DNA from: Christensenella sp.
GTDB taxonomy: Bacteria; Bacillota; Clostridia; Christensenellales; CAG-917
NCBI GenBank assembly: GCA_022009775.1
Contig: CP091723.1
Location: forward strand, 1,426,001 to 1,490,000
Length of the DNA: 64,000 nt
Reading direction: 5' to 3'
The position numbers and the translations under genes were made by a program. This document shows positions 9,136 to 17,759 of this stretch, piece by piece. Every line of letters starts with the position of its first letter. Position 1 is the stretch's first letter. The notes beneath the pieces were generated by a model that searched no databases, had not been told where the DNA came from, and saw only the letters and a program-made list of their open reading frames with translations.

Positions 9136-9915
9136 ATGACGCAAATCATCACTTCCACCCAAAATCAATACGTGAAGCAGGCTCGCTCGCTTGCGCAAAA
9201 GAAGTTCCGTCAGCAAACGGGACTGTTTTTTGGTTGAAGGGGCAAATCTTTTGAAAGATATGCCGACGGGCGTGCAGGTAGAGTACGTTCTCGCAACTCA
9301 AAAAGGCTTGACGAAGCAGAGAAGTTTTTCTCGGCTTCAAGCGAAGATATGACGGAAAATGCCGTTTTTTCTACGCGCGCGCACGTATATGCGGTGAGCG
9401 ACGACGTGATGGAATACGTGGCCGACACCGTTTCGCCGTACGGGATTTGTGCGGTTTGCAAAATGCCGAAGAACGACTTTGCTATGCCTTGCGGCAACGC
9501 GCTTTTGCTTGACGGCGTGAGCGATCCGGGCAATCTCGGAACGATTTTCAGAACGGCGGCAGCGTGCGGTTTTTGCGATATATATCTTCTCGACACGGCG
9601 GATATATATTCCCCAAAAGTCGTAAGAGCGACGCTCGGCACTCTTTTCAAGGTCAGAGCGTGTCAAATCGACGAAGAGCAGGCAATATCGCTTTGCAAAT
9701 CTACGTCGAGTGCGGTTTTGGATATGGACGGCGAAAATATCCTTGAAAACAAGCCCAAAGCCCCGATTTTGTTTGTATCGGGCAACGAAGCGCACGGCGT
9801 GCGCGATACTCTCTTAAAAAATGCTAAAAAAATCTACTCGTTGCCGATGCAAAACGACGTAGAATCATTGAACGTGGCGGTCGCAACGGCCGTTGCAATG
9901 TATCAATCAATATAG
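9136..9915 (+). CDS. TrmH-family (SpoU) RNA 2'-O-methyltransferase, frameshifted twice
   Basis: A SAM-dependent methyltransferase acting on a ribose in rRNA or tRNA. The N-terminal substrate-binding part begins MTQIITSTQNQYVKQAR; the SPOUT core has LLDGVSDPGNLGTIFRTA (motif 1), FVSGNEAHGV (motif 2) and LPMQNDVESLNVAVA (motif 3). The start at 9136 has AAGGCGG upstream. Two breaks are seen: an extra T in the T6 run 9226-9231 (restores GLFLVEGANLL) and a missing A in the run 9300-9304 (restores the RLDEAEKFF frame). Corrected length is about 259 residues. The rRNA or tRNA target cannot be told from sequence. It lies 12 bp before yebC. Confidence 0.88.
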
Positions 9916-9927
9916 GAGAAAACAAGT

Positions 9928-10674
9928 ATGAGTGGACACAGCAAGTGGCATAATATTCAACAGAAGAAAGGCAAAACCGACGCAGCGCGTGCGAATATCT
10001 TCACGAAGATAGGTCGTGAAATCGCGGTTGCGGTCAAAGACGGCGGCGCAGATCCCAATAGCAACAGCAAACTCGCGCAAGTTATCGCAAAGGCAAAAGA
10101 CAACAATATGCCCAATGACAACATCATGCGTTCCATAAAGAAAGCCAGTGGCGAACTCGGCTCTATCAACTACGAAGACATGACCTACGAAGGATACGGC
10201 GTAGGCGGTACGGCAATCATCGTCGAAGCACTCACCGACAACAAAAACCGTACGGCAGGCGACGTCAGACACCTTTTCGACAAATTCGGCGGCTCTATGG
10301 GTACGACGGGTTGCGTCTCGTTTATGTTCAAACGTCGCGGCGTTATTACCATCGCAAAAGCGGATATAGAAGAAGACGATCTTATGATGTACGCACTCGA
10401 ACTCGAAGGTTTTGAAGACATCAACTCCGAAGACGACGAAGTGTTTGAAGTCTACACGGATTCCGCGTCTTTGCAATCCGTCCGCAAGAGTCTCGAAGAC
10501 GACGGCGTGAAAGTCCTTTCGGCAGAAGTTTCCATGATTCCCGACAACTACGTAACGCCAACCGAAGAGCAACAAACAACTATCATCAAGATGATCGACA
10601 AACTCGAAGAACTCGACGACGTGCAAAACGTTTATCACAACGCAGAACTCGACGTAGAAGACGACGAAGACTGA
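9928..10674 (+). CDS. yebC: YebC/PmpR-family protein (TACO1-like)
   Basis: A 248-residue member of the YebC family, known as a transcriptional regulator in some bacteria and more recently linked to translation of proline-rich stretches. The start MSGHSKWHNIQQKKGKTDAA is diagnostic, followed by YEGYGVGGTAIIVEALTDNKNRT and an acidic C-terminus. The start follows a GGAG site 12 bp after the methyltransferase stop, so the two are probably cotranscribed. Confidence 0.95.
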   Translation: MSGHSKWHNIQQKKGKTDAARANIFTKIGREIAVAVKDGGADPNSNSKLAQVIAKAKDNNMPNDNIMRSIKKASGELGSINYEDMTYEGYGVGGTAIIVEALTDNKNRTAGDVRHLFDKFGGSMGTTGCVSFMFKRRGVITIAKADIEEDDLMMYALELEGFEDINSEDDEVFEVYTDSASLQSVRKSLEDDGVKVLSAEVSMIPDNYVTPTEEQQTTIIKMIDKLEELDDVQNVYHNAELDVEDDED

Positions 10675-10701
10675 TTTGTCTTGCAAAACGTCTAAAAAAT
10701 C

Positions 10702-10730
10702 TTGACATGTTTGCGAGTCGGTGCTATTAT
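10702..10730 (+). promoter_or_regulatory. SigA promoter of nifS-iscU with structured leader
   Basis: TTGACA and TATTAT with a 17-bp spacer. The leader of about 125 nt has a hairpin ATATGAAA/TTTCATAT soon after the start of transcription, a GCC...GGC structure, and a tight GCGCC-AA-GGCGC hairpin at 10840-10851 directly before the AAAGG ribosome-binding site. No IscR-like gene was seen nearby. Confidence 0.75.
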
Positions 10731-10863
10731 CTAATATCGGTAAATATGAAAAAAGTTTCATATTGAAAATATGAAAAGCCCGACTTGCATTTGTCTTACG
10801 GCAACTTGGCAGGTCACAAAAACCGAATAAACTTTTTACGCGCCAAGGCGCAAAGGCATATAT

Positions 10864-12030
10864 ATGGAAAAAATCTATCTTGATCATGCGGCAACGACGC
10901 CGCTGTCACACAAAGCGTTTGACGCAATGAAGCCGTATTTCAGTGACGTCTTCGGCAATGCCAACTCGCAACATGTTTACGGTCGCGAAGGCGCAAAAGC
11001 CGTCAACGACGCAAGGCAACTTCTTGCAAACTGCATCGGTGCAAAGCCGAGTGAGATTTATTTCACGTCCTGTGGCACTGAAGCGGACAACTGGGCTGTC
11101 AAAGGCATTGCGCTTCAGAATATAGAAAAGGGCAAACATATAATCACGACTCAAATCGAGCATCCTGCAATTTACACGACTTGCAAGCAACTTGAAAAAT
11201 ACGGTTGGGAAGTGACGTATCTCCCCGTTGACAGCGAAGGCTTTGTGTCCGTTGAAGACCTTGAAAAAGCAATCAGACCGGATACCGTTCTTGTCAGCGT
11301 GATGTTTGCAAACAACGAAATCGGCACAATCGAGCCTATCAAGGAACTCTGTGCAGTCGCTCACGCACACGGCGTTTTGTTCCATACGGACGCAGTTCAG
11401 GCAACGGGCGCAGTGAGATATGACGTCAAAGATTTGGGCGTTGACTTGCTTTCTATGTCCGCTCACAAATTCTACGGACCGAAAGGAATGGGCATGCTTT
11501 ACGTGAGAAACGGTATTCGTATCGAGAAACTTCTCACTGGCGGCGAGCAGGAAAGAGCGCATCGCGGCGGCACGACCAACACTCCCGGTGTCGTCGGCAT
11601 GGCAACCGCGCTTGACGATGCGCTTTCCACTCTTGAAGAAGACGACAAATACGTCGCGTCCTTGCGTGATCACTTTGTCGACAGAGTGTTGAACGAGATT
11701 GGCGACATCTATTACAACGGCGCAAAAGACACTTCAAAACGTCTTCCGAACAACGCGAATTTCAGTTTCAGATACATCGAAGGAGAATCTATCCTGTTCT
11801 CTCTCGACCTTGCGGGAATCAGCGCGTCTTCCGGCTCGGCATGTTCGTCGGGCTCTCTTGAACCGTCAAGAACGCTGCTTGCAATCGGCGTACCCGTCGG
11901 CACGGCGCACGGCTCGATAAGATTTACGTTCGGCAAACACAACACTATGGAAGAAGTCGATTACACTGTCGATGAACTCGTCAAAATCGTAAAGCGTCTC
12001 AGAGATATGTCTCCGCTTTACAAGAAATAA
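10864..12030 (+). CDS. nifS: cysteine desulfurase (NifS/IscS type)
   Basis: A PLP enzyme that takes sulfur from cysteine and passes it as persulfide for Fe-S cluster and thiolated cofactor synthesis. It is 388 residues. The PLP lysine is K202 in MSAHKFYGPKG, and the catalytic Cys is C327 in SGSACSSGS, followed by PSRTLLAIGV. DHAATTPL near the N-terminus is typical. It is followed 45 bp later by the scaffold iscU, the usual Firmicutes pair. Belongs to group I (NifS/IscS) by the long catalytic loop, not to the SufS group. Confidence 0.95.
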   Translation: MEKIYLDHAATTPLSHKAFDAMKPYFSDVFGNANSQHVYGREGAKAVNDARQLLANCIGAKPSEIYFTSCGTEADNWAVKGIALQNIEKGKHIITTQIEHPAIYTTCKQLEKYGWEVTYLPVDSEGFVSVEDLEKAIRPDTVLVSVMFANNEIGTIEPIKELCAVAHAHGVLFHTDAVQATGAVRYDVKDLGVDLLSMSAHKFYGPKGMGMLYVRNGIRIEKLLTGGEQERAHRGGTTNTPGVVGMATALDDALSTLEEDDKYVASLRDHFVDRVLNEIGDIYYNGAKDTSKRLPNNANFSFRYIEGESILFSLDLAGISASSGSACSSGSLEPSRTLLAIGVPVGTAHGSIRFTFGKHNTMEEVDYTVDELVKIVKRLRDMSPLYKK

Positions 12031-12075
12031 TCGTTTATAGAAAAAAACAAGGGCATATACCCAAGGAGTATAGAT

Positions 12076-12462
12076 ATGTACAACGAAAAAGTTATGGAAG
12101 TCTTCAAAAATCCGCAACACATGGGCGAAGTCGAAAACTACAATGCAATCGGCACGGTTGGAAACGAAGTGTGCGGCGATATAATGCAAATCACGATGAG
12201 AATTGAAGACAACGTCATCAAGGATGCAAAATTCAAGACGTTTGGTTGTGCCGCTGCGGTTGCGTCAAGTTCAACGGCAACGGGCATGATAATCGGCAAG
12301 ACCATCGAAGAAGCACTCAAACTCACCAACAAGCAAGTCATCGAAGAGCTTGAAGGTTTGCCGCCGCAAAAGATCCATTGCTCCGTCCTTGCAGAAGACG
12401 CAATCAGACTCGCAATCGATTCTTATCTCAAAGGTGAAGTTCAAAACAAAGAAGAGAAATAA
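12076..12462 (+). CDS. iscU: iron-sulfur cluster scaffold, IscU/NifU N-terminal type
   Basis: A 128-residue scaffold on which Fe-S clusters are assembled with sulfur from NifS. Three ligand cysteines are present: C33 (GNEVCGD), C58 (TFGCAAAVASSS) and C102 (KIHCSVLAED). The Asp next to C33 is also kept. The start follows AAGGAG. A strong terminator lies just downstream, ending the nifS-iscU unit. Confidence 0.95.
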   Translation: MYNEKVMEVFKNPQHMGEVENYNAIGTVGNEVCGDIMQITMRIEDNVIKDAKFKTFGCAAAVASSSTATGMIIGKTIEEALKLTNKQVIEELEGLPPQKIHCSVLAEDAIRLAIDSYLKGEVQNKEEK

Positions 12463-12482
12463 TATAAAATCTTTTCAAAACG

Positions 12483-12508
12483 GAGCGGTCTTTGACCGCT
12501 CTTTTTTA
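12483..12508 (+). terminator. Rho-independent terminator of nifS-iscU
   Basis: GAGCGGTC pairs with GACCGCTC around TTT, followed by T6. Confidence 0.88.
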
Positions 12509-12747
12509 CGTATTTTTTGAAATTTCCCGCATTTTGTGCATTTATCACAAGCATGAATTCTATGTTATATATGCACTTGCAGCTCAATATTTTGTACGGG
12601 GGTGGTTTCGTAAAGTTATACGTTTCATCAGTGATTTTCGTTTTCAATTACTTTTGCATTTAAAATGAGTTAAAAACGATTAATACACGAAAGGTGTTGT
12701 GAAATATCGAAATCAAGCAGAAATGACCGTTAAATAGGCATATAAAA

Positions 12748-12792
12748 ACACGTACCGTATATTATCGAATTGATAAGATATACGATACGTGT
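12748..12792. repeat. long imperfect inverted repeat
   Basis: Arms of about 20 bp (ACACGTACCGTATATTATC and its near complement) around GAATT. No T tract follows. The rest of 12510-13009 is AT-rich and holds no convincing gene; one frame at 12808-12930 (40 codons, weak AAGGAC site) was not supported. Confidence 0.5.
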
Positions 12793-13009
12793 TATAAAGA
12801 AGGACAAATGAATTTGAAGACCGATAATAAGTCTCTATGGTACTTGCGCAAATATCCTTTCGAGTATTGCTTTGACTTATATCGGTTGCGATTTCTATTT
12901 ACCGTCTTTTTCAGTTTCGTCAGATTGTAAATTCGCTTTATATTTCGTCCTATTGCAATATCGGATAGCATTGCGCTTTCGCATATACGACTTTACGCCG
13001 TTTGATGCG

Positions 13010-13144
13010 TTACATTATGATGTCTTCGATTTTGTTTACGAAAGCACGTTTTGCTTTTTTGAGTGAATTGTTTGACATACCGCAATATAGTGCAGTGGCA
13101 GTGACTATTCCGAGCATTGTGCCTATAATCAAAGTGTTTTTCAT
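13010..13144 (-). CDS. small single-pass membrane protein, 44 residues
   Basis: On the minus strand an ATG at 13144 is preceded by a perfect AGGAGGT site and opens a 44-residue frame beginning MKNTLIIGTMLGIVTATALY. It has one hydrophobic segment (residues 4-20) and a basic tail (KKAKRAFVNK). The strong ribosome-binding site is the main evidence that it is real. Function unknown; the pattern resembles small Firmicutes membrane proteins with a short basic cytoplasmic tail. Confidence 0.6.
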   Translation of the reverse strand: MKNTLIIGTMLGIVTATALYCGMSNNSLKKAKRAFVNKIEDIIM

Positions 13145-13205
13145 TCTTGACCTCCTGTTTTTAGTGTTTGCACTATGCTCCCGTGTATGTATGGCAAATT
13201 TTGGA

Positions 13206-13234
13206 TTGACAAAATCGATTGTAAAAACTAATAT
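13206..13234 (+). promoter_or_regulatory. SigA promoter 6 bp from a start codon (leaderless)
   Basis: Perfect TTGACA, 17-bp spacer, TAATAT. The ATG at 13241 begins 6 bp after the -10 box and no Shine-Dalgarno sequence is present, so transcription should start at or next to the A of ATG. Confidence 0.75.
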
Positions 13235-13240
13235 ATAGTT

Positions 13241-13678
13241 ATGAAAAAGAAGAGAATTGCATTGTCAATAATATGCGTTTTGATGATTTGCGTATTGCTT
13301 TCGTCACTGACTGCGTGTTTGAAAATCGGTATGCGTCAGGAGAACGTTGAGAAAAAACTCACCGAAAACGGCGCAACCATTCGCTACGAGCGCAATACGC
13401 CGATGACTAAAGACGGTCAATCCGACCATAAACTTCAAGACCTTATCTACTCGACGAAGACGTACACCGAGACCGTTGACGGCGTCGAAAAGGAAGTGGA
13501 AAAAGAGTTGTACGTGATTTTTGCAGGAGACGACGCTTCGGCGGCGTGGGCGGAAGAGCGTTGCAAATCATACGTTTCCGAAAACGCCGAAACGCTTGTC
13601 GGATGGGAAACGTATCGCTACGACAGAGTTGTGCTTTGCGGATATTACAAACTGCTTGCGGTCGCTAGGGGATACTGA
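13241..13678 (+). CDS. hypothetical lipoprotein
   Basis: A 145-residue predicted lipoprotein: basic start MKKKR, hydrophobic segment, lipobox LTAC near residue 26. The mature part is hydrophilic and acidic, with no recognised domain. It appears to be translated from a leaderless mRNA, because the promoter sits directly before the ATG. It is followed by its own terminator and so is monocistronic. Confidence 0.8.
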   Translation: MKKKRIALSIICVLMICVLLSSLTACLKIGMRQENVEKKLTENGATIRYERNTPMTKDGQSDHKLQDLIYSTKTYTETVDGVEKEVEKELYVIFAGDDASAAWAEERCKSYVSENAETLVGWETYRYDRVVLCGYYKLLAVARGY

Positions 13679-13760
13679 GATACCGCTTTTTGTTAGATAT
13701 GTAGAAAATATCGGTAAATGAACCGTAAACGAACTGTACGTCGAAACGAATAAACACATT

Positions 13761-13790
13761 AAAGCGCATGAATTTCATGCGCTTTTTTAT
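13761..13790 (+). terminator. Rho-independent terminator of the lipoprotein at 13241
   Basis: AAAGCGCATGAA pairs with TTCATGCGCTTT, followed by T tract. The following 13790-13920 shows nothing further. Confidence 0.85.
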
Positions 13791-13921
13791 TGCGTATTTG
13801 CAAATCGCAATATTAAGAAATAGTGTATAAGCAAGAATCGCACTATTTCAAATAATCTAAAACGAGAGATTGTCGGGATATTCCGCTAAACAGACAGATA
13901 ATAGCGGATTTTTTTGTAACG

Positions 13922-13948
13922 AAAAAGCGCCCGGAAAACCCGGACGCC
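13922..13948 (-). terminator. Rho-independent terminator of the trypsin-like protease
   Basis: Read on the minus strand: GCGTCCGG and CCGGGCGC pair around a T-rich loop and are followed by TTTTTC. It lies about 60 bp after the protease stop. Confidence 0.75.
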
Positions 13949-14008
13949 TTACGGTCGGCATAGGGAGGATAAATATAAGTGCCGACAAATTGGGGAGATC
14001 AGTTATTA

Positions 14009-15145
14009 TTATACAACTTTGAAATCAATTGTCAAGGCTTTATTAAAAATATTATTTTCGGATTTTTCCGCCCATTCGATGAAGTCTATTACGGTTCCTG
14101 CAGAGAGTGCAAAGCCCATATTGTCGATGCTTTCGTCAACGAGTTTTGACTCCACGATGCCCACGACAGTGCCGAGAATATCGACCATCGGACCACCGCT
14201 GTTGCCGCCGTTGACAGCCGCGTCGGTCATAAGGAATGTGCCTGCGCCCCAACTTGCTATCGAGATGCCTGTTTGCGACACCGTGCCCGTAGTCACGCTG
14301 TTGGTTTCGCCCACTCCTTCGGGATTGCCGATGAGAGCCACTGCGTCACCGCGCTTCGTGTAGTCGCTCGATGCGATTTTCAAGGACGGATGTGCTTCGT
14401 TTGAAGGTTGCGTACCTTTGATGCGAAGAAGTGCAATGTCTGCCTGGTCGTTTTCTGCCGATTTGTTTTCATCGTTATATGCGCCGTACGCCACGATTTC
14501 GAGTTCGTAATAGGAAGTTTCGGAATCTTCAAACGTGCAAATGATTTTTCCGTATGAAGTCCAAACGTATTCGTAAGAACTGCCAAACGGAGAAAGCCCC
14601 GTTCTCGTCTTCTTGACGTATCTCACGCAGTGTGCGTTGGTGAGAAGATATCTTTGTGCCGTGCCGCTTTCGTCGGTGTCGGTGATAAGAAAACCGCTCG
14701 CAACGCCGCTTGCAGAAGTTGTGGACGGATTTGCGGTTGCCGATTCGTACATATAAAGTCTTGCGACGGAAACCGATTTTTTGTTTGCGACCTGTCCGAC
14801 GGTTGACGTGAGTGCTTCCAGTGCTTTTTCCGTTGCGGAATTCGTCACGTCTTCAACGACGTCCGTGTTGTCGAGCGCGTCTTCGATTGCCTGTCTGTAT
14901 TGCTCGCGCATATTTGCGGAGATTTGAGCCGCATATTCGTCTGCAATCGTTTGTTTAAGGCTTGCAAGCACGATGACGTTGACAAGCACGACTATACACA
15001 TAACCGCCGCAATCACTATGCAGATAATGCTTGCGGTATTGAGTTTTCCGCCGTGATTTTTCGGGGTGGGAGTGTGGTATATCGGCGTGTTCGGTTCGGG
15101 GCGTTGTTCCCTTTGATCGTCAAAAAAGTTGTTGAAATCGTCCAT
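14009..15145 (-). CDS. membrane-anchored trypsin-like serine protease (HtrA/DegP-like, no PDZ)
   Basis: A 378-residue protease with a Pro-rich cytoplasmic N-terminus, one membrane anchor (about residues 38-62), a predicted coil linker, and an extracytoplasmic S1 trypsin fold. The triad is visible: H172 in LTNAHC, D236 in DQADIALLRI, S316 in GGNSGGP. Family members of the HtrA type usually carry a C-terminal PDZ domain; this one ends soon after the protease core and so lacks it. Probable role in handling damaged or secreted proteins at the cell surface. Monocistronic, with its own terminator. Confidence 0.88.
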   Translation of the reverse strand: MDDFNNFFDDQREQRPEPNTPIYHTPTPKNHGGKLNTASIICIVIAAVMCIVVLVNVIVLASLKQTIADEYAAQISANMREQYRQAIEDALDNTDVVEDVTNSATEKALEALTSTVGQVANKKSVSVARLYMYESATANPSTTSASGVASGFLITDTDESGTAQRYLLTNAHCVRYVKKTRTGLSPFGSSYEYVWTSYGKIICTFEDSETSYYELEIVAYGAYNDENKSAENDQADIALLRIKGTQPSNEAHPSLKIASSDYTKRGDAVALIGNPEGVGETNSVTTGTVSQTGISIASWGAGTFLMTDAAVNGGNSGGPMVDILGTVVGIVESKLVDESIDNMGFALSAGTVIDFIEWAEKSENNIFNKALTIDFKVV

Positions 15146-15272
15146 ATATTTACACCTTCGTGTTATTTTATATTCTTAACATATTACAATAAAATTAAAT
15201 CAGCCTTAAATTTGAAAAATTTTGAAAATTTTCGACGCTAAACAAGCGATTTTTTCAACGAAAGCGTATGAG

Positions 15273-15301
15273 TTGACAAATTCAAATATATATAATAGAA
15301 T
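15273..15301 (+). promoter_or_regulatory. SigA-type promoter of degV
   Basis: TTGACA, 17-bp spacer, TAGAAT, about 60 bp before the degV start. Confidence 0.6.
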
Positions 15302-15362
15302 AGGTATGCTTAATATTAAACAAAATGTAGTGCAAAATAATGCGCTTCACAAAGGAGAAGGT

Positions 15363-16221
15363 ATGGCAACCATCTTTTGCGACACCGATTGCGAACTTTG
15401 GTATACTCACGCAAACGAACTCAATCTTCAGGTCATTCAGATGCCCTACGTCATCGACGGCGGAAGAAAAAATGTGCGACCTTGGAGAAAACACCGACAT
15501 AAAAGGTTTCTACACCAAGATGAGAGAAGGCGCAAATGCGTCTACGGCGGGATTGAACCAACAAATATATTACGACATCTTCAAACCGTTCTTTGAAAAA
15601 GGCGACGATATTCTTTATATAGCGTTTTCGTCAAACCTTTCGGGCACTTTTGCTTATCACGATTTGGCAATAGCCGAACTCAAAGAAGAATATCCGAACG
15701 TCAAGTATCGCAAATTCGATACGCTCAACATTTGCATGGGCGCAGGGCTTTTGGTGTATATGGGCGCGAAGTATTGCAGAGAACACGGCGACGACATCGA
15801 CGCAACATGCGATTATCTCGACTCGCTCGTAAACAAAGTCGGAGTTTATTTCGTCGTAGACGACATGAAATACCTTGCACGCGGCGGAAGAATTTCTCCC
15901 GCAAAAGCGAAAATCGGCAATCTTATGAACATAAAACCCGTGCTTACGGTCGTTGACGGAAAACTTGACGTATGCTCAAAGCAAAACGGCGTTAAAAAAG
16001 CGTACAAGTTTATGCTGGAAACGTTCAAAGAGACTTACGAAGACATCGACGGCGCACCCGTCACGATAGTTGACGCAGACAACGAAGAAGCGTCCAAGGA
16101 ATTTGCAGAAAAAATCAAGGAAATCGCACCGAATGCAACCGTGTGGCAACAACCTGTCGGCCCCGTTATCGGAGCGCACGCAGGCCCCGGCACTATCGGC
16201 ATCATGTTCACGAAAAAATAA
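15363..16221 (+). CDS. DegV-family fatty-acid-binding protein, frameshifted
   Basis: DegV/FakB-like proteins bind a fatty acid and present it to the fatty acid kinase FakA. Start MATIFCDTDCELWYTHANEL with AAAGGAG upstream. The conserved Ser/Thr-containing lipid-binding segment is FSSNLSGTFAYHDLA; the C-terminal half has ARGGRISPAKAKIGNLMNIKP and GPVIGAHAGPGTIGI, both typical. An extra A in the run 15467-15472 splits the gene; removing it joins DGGRK to MCDLGENTDIKG. Corrected length is about 285 residues. Whether it is FakB-like in function cannot be decided here. Confidence 0.88.
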
Positions 16222-16238
16222 TCCGATTAAGGCGTATT

Positions 16239-17321
16239 TTGAAAAAGACGAAACTTGTTTTTCTAATTTTAATACTCGCAATTTGTATTGCTTCGCTCAC
16301 GGCTTGCAGCAGAGCGGAGCAATATTTCGTATACGGCACGACGCTCACGATAAAGGCGGACGACTTGAAGTCGCAAAAAGATATGCAATCGGTTGCGGAT
16401 TATATCGCGTCGCTCGAAAGCGTGCTTTCACCGACGATAGAAGGCAGCGACGTTGCGAAAATCAATGCGGCAAAAGCGGGAGAATCGGTGAAGTGCTCTG
16501 CCGTCACCATGCAGATTGCAAAAATCGCAAAGGCTGTGTATGACTTCTCAAACGGCGCATACGATCCGAGCGTATATCCGCTCGTCAGGCTTTGGAAGTT
16601 TTCGGGGGACACGTTTGGAAGAATAGGTCAAGAAATAACTCCGCCAACGGACGAAGAGATAAACGAAACGCTGAAACTCGTTGGTTTTGACAAATTCGTT
16701 CTCGACTTTGAAAACTCGACGGTAACGAAAACCGTTGACGGCGCAATGCTCGATTTCGGCGGTATTGCAAAGGGATATGCGGTCAACGAGAGTCTTCTCA
16801 AAACCGACGGCAAAATGCTTGTAAATCTCGGCGGAAACATCGGCGCGAGAAACAAGTCGTATAAAATCGGAATTGCAAATCCGACGAGAGTGGACAGAAA
16901 TTTCACGACCGCATATTATGCAAAGTTCACGCTTGAAGACGGCGAGTGCGTGTCTACAAGCGGCGACTACGAAAGATATTACACCGCAATGAAAGACGGC
17001 AAAGCGGTTTATTATTCCCACATTATAGACCCAAAGACAGGTTATCCCGTAGCAACAGCGTCGGACGGTGCGGTTATATCCTGCACGGTGATAACGAAGA
17101 ACGTATCCGTTGAAATCAACGTAGAAAACGCAAACGGAGAATGTAAAAAAATCACGTTGCAAATCGACGGTACAACGGGTGACGCTCTTGCAACCGCAGT
17201 CGTCGTTCTTGGAAAAGAAAAGGGTGTGCAACTGCTTGAAAGTCTCGGTGTTTGCGGATTGATTATAACGTCGGATTTGCAAAGCGTCAAAGTCGGAGAT
17301 TTTGACGTCGAAATACAATAA
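16239..17321 (+). CDS. apbE: FAD:protein FMN transferase, lipoprotein (ApbE)
   Basis: Transfers FMN from FAD onto a Thr/Ser of extracytoplasmic flavoproteins. I use the TTG at 16239 (AAGG site upstream), giving MKKTKLVFLILILAI and lipobox LTAC, so the enzyme is anchored outside; about 360 residues. Family motifs include LDFGGIAKGYAVN, NLGGNIGA and SHIIDPKTGYPV. It starts 17 bp after degV and is followed by a NusG-II protein and a Gx transporter, a set known from flavin-dependent respiratory or electron-export loci. Confidence 0.92.
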   Translation: MKKTKLVFLILILAICIASLTACSRAEQYFVYGTTLTIKADDLKSQKDMQSVADYIASLESVLSPTIEGSDVAKINAAKAGESVKCSAVTMQIAKIAKAVYDFSNGAYDPSVYPLVRLWKFSGDTFGRIGQEITPPTDEEINETLKLVGFDKFVLDFENSTVTKTVDGAMLDFGGIAKGYAVNESLLKTDGKMLVNLGGNIGARNKSYKIGIANPTRVDRNFTTAYYAKFTLEDGECVSTSGDYERYYTAMKDGKAVYYSHIIDPKTGYPVATASDGAVISCTVITKNVSVEINVENANGECKKITLQIDGTTGDALATAVVVLGKEKGVQLLESLGVCGLIITSDLQSVKVGDFDVEIQ

Positions 17322-17372
17322 AAAGACTTTATGCCACGCAAAAGCATATATAAAGTGCGTTTTTCACGATAA

Positions 17373-17759
17373 ATGAGCAAAAAGAGAATTGAAAAAGACA
17401 AACCGAATTTCAAGGACGTTTTCAAAATCGGAGACGTCTTTGTCGTTGTTGTCATACTAATTCTTATTGCGCTCACGATTGCTTTTTCTTTGAGACAAGG
17501 CGCAGACACTGCCGAGATTTACGTTGACGGCAAACTTGCGTATACGGTTGATTTGACAAAAGACGACGTCTTCGATATTCTCGACGGCAGAATGACGATA
17601 AAGGTGGAAAACGGTTCTATTTCGGTTGAAAAAAGCGATTGCCGCGAGCAACTTTGCACACATGCGCAGGCAATCGGAAATCACGGCGGAACAATAGTAT
17701 GTCTTCCGAACAAGGTTGTCGTTACGGTTTCTACAAAGGAGATTGACGCGATAACATGA
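17373..17759 (+). CDS. membrane-anchored NusG domain II protein
   Basis: A 128-residue protein with one transmembrane segment (about residues 23-43) and an extracytoplasmic NusG-II beta domain (AEIYVDGKLAYTVDL; REQLCTHAQAIGNHGGTIVCLPNKVVV). The two cysteines and the GG-IVCLPN ending are typical of this family. Its stop overlaps the start of the Gx transporter by 4 bp, which implies translational coupling. It is encoded directly after apbE. Confidence 0.85.
   Translation: MSKKRIEKDKPNFKDVFKIGDVFVVVVILILIALTIAFSLRQGADTAEIYVDGKLAYTVDLTKDDVFDILDGRMTIKVENGSISVEKSDCREQLCTHAQAIGNHGGTIVCLPNKVVVTVSTKEIDAIT

Noticed and set aside
12872..13066. Open frames in the gap after iscU (12808-12930 and 12872-13066)
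   Set aside because: Weak or no ribosome-binding sites and low-complexity hydrophobic sequence; the minus-strand gene at 13010-13144 explains part of the stretch better.
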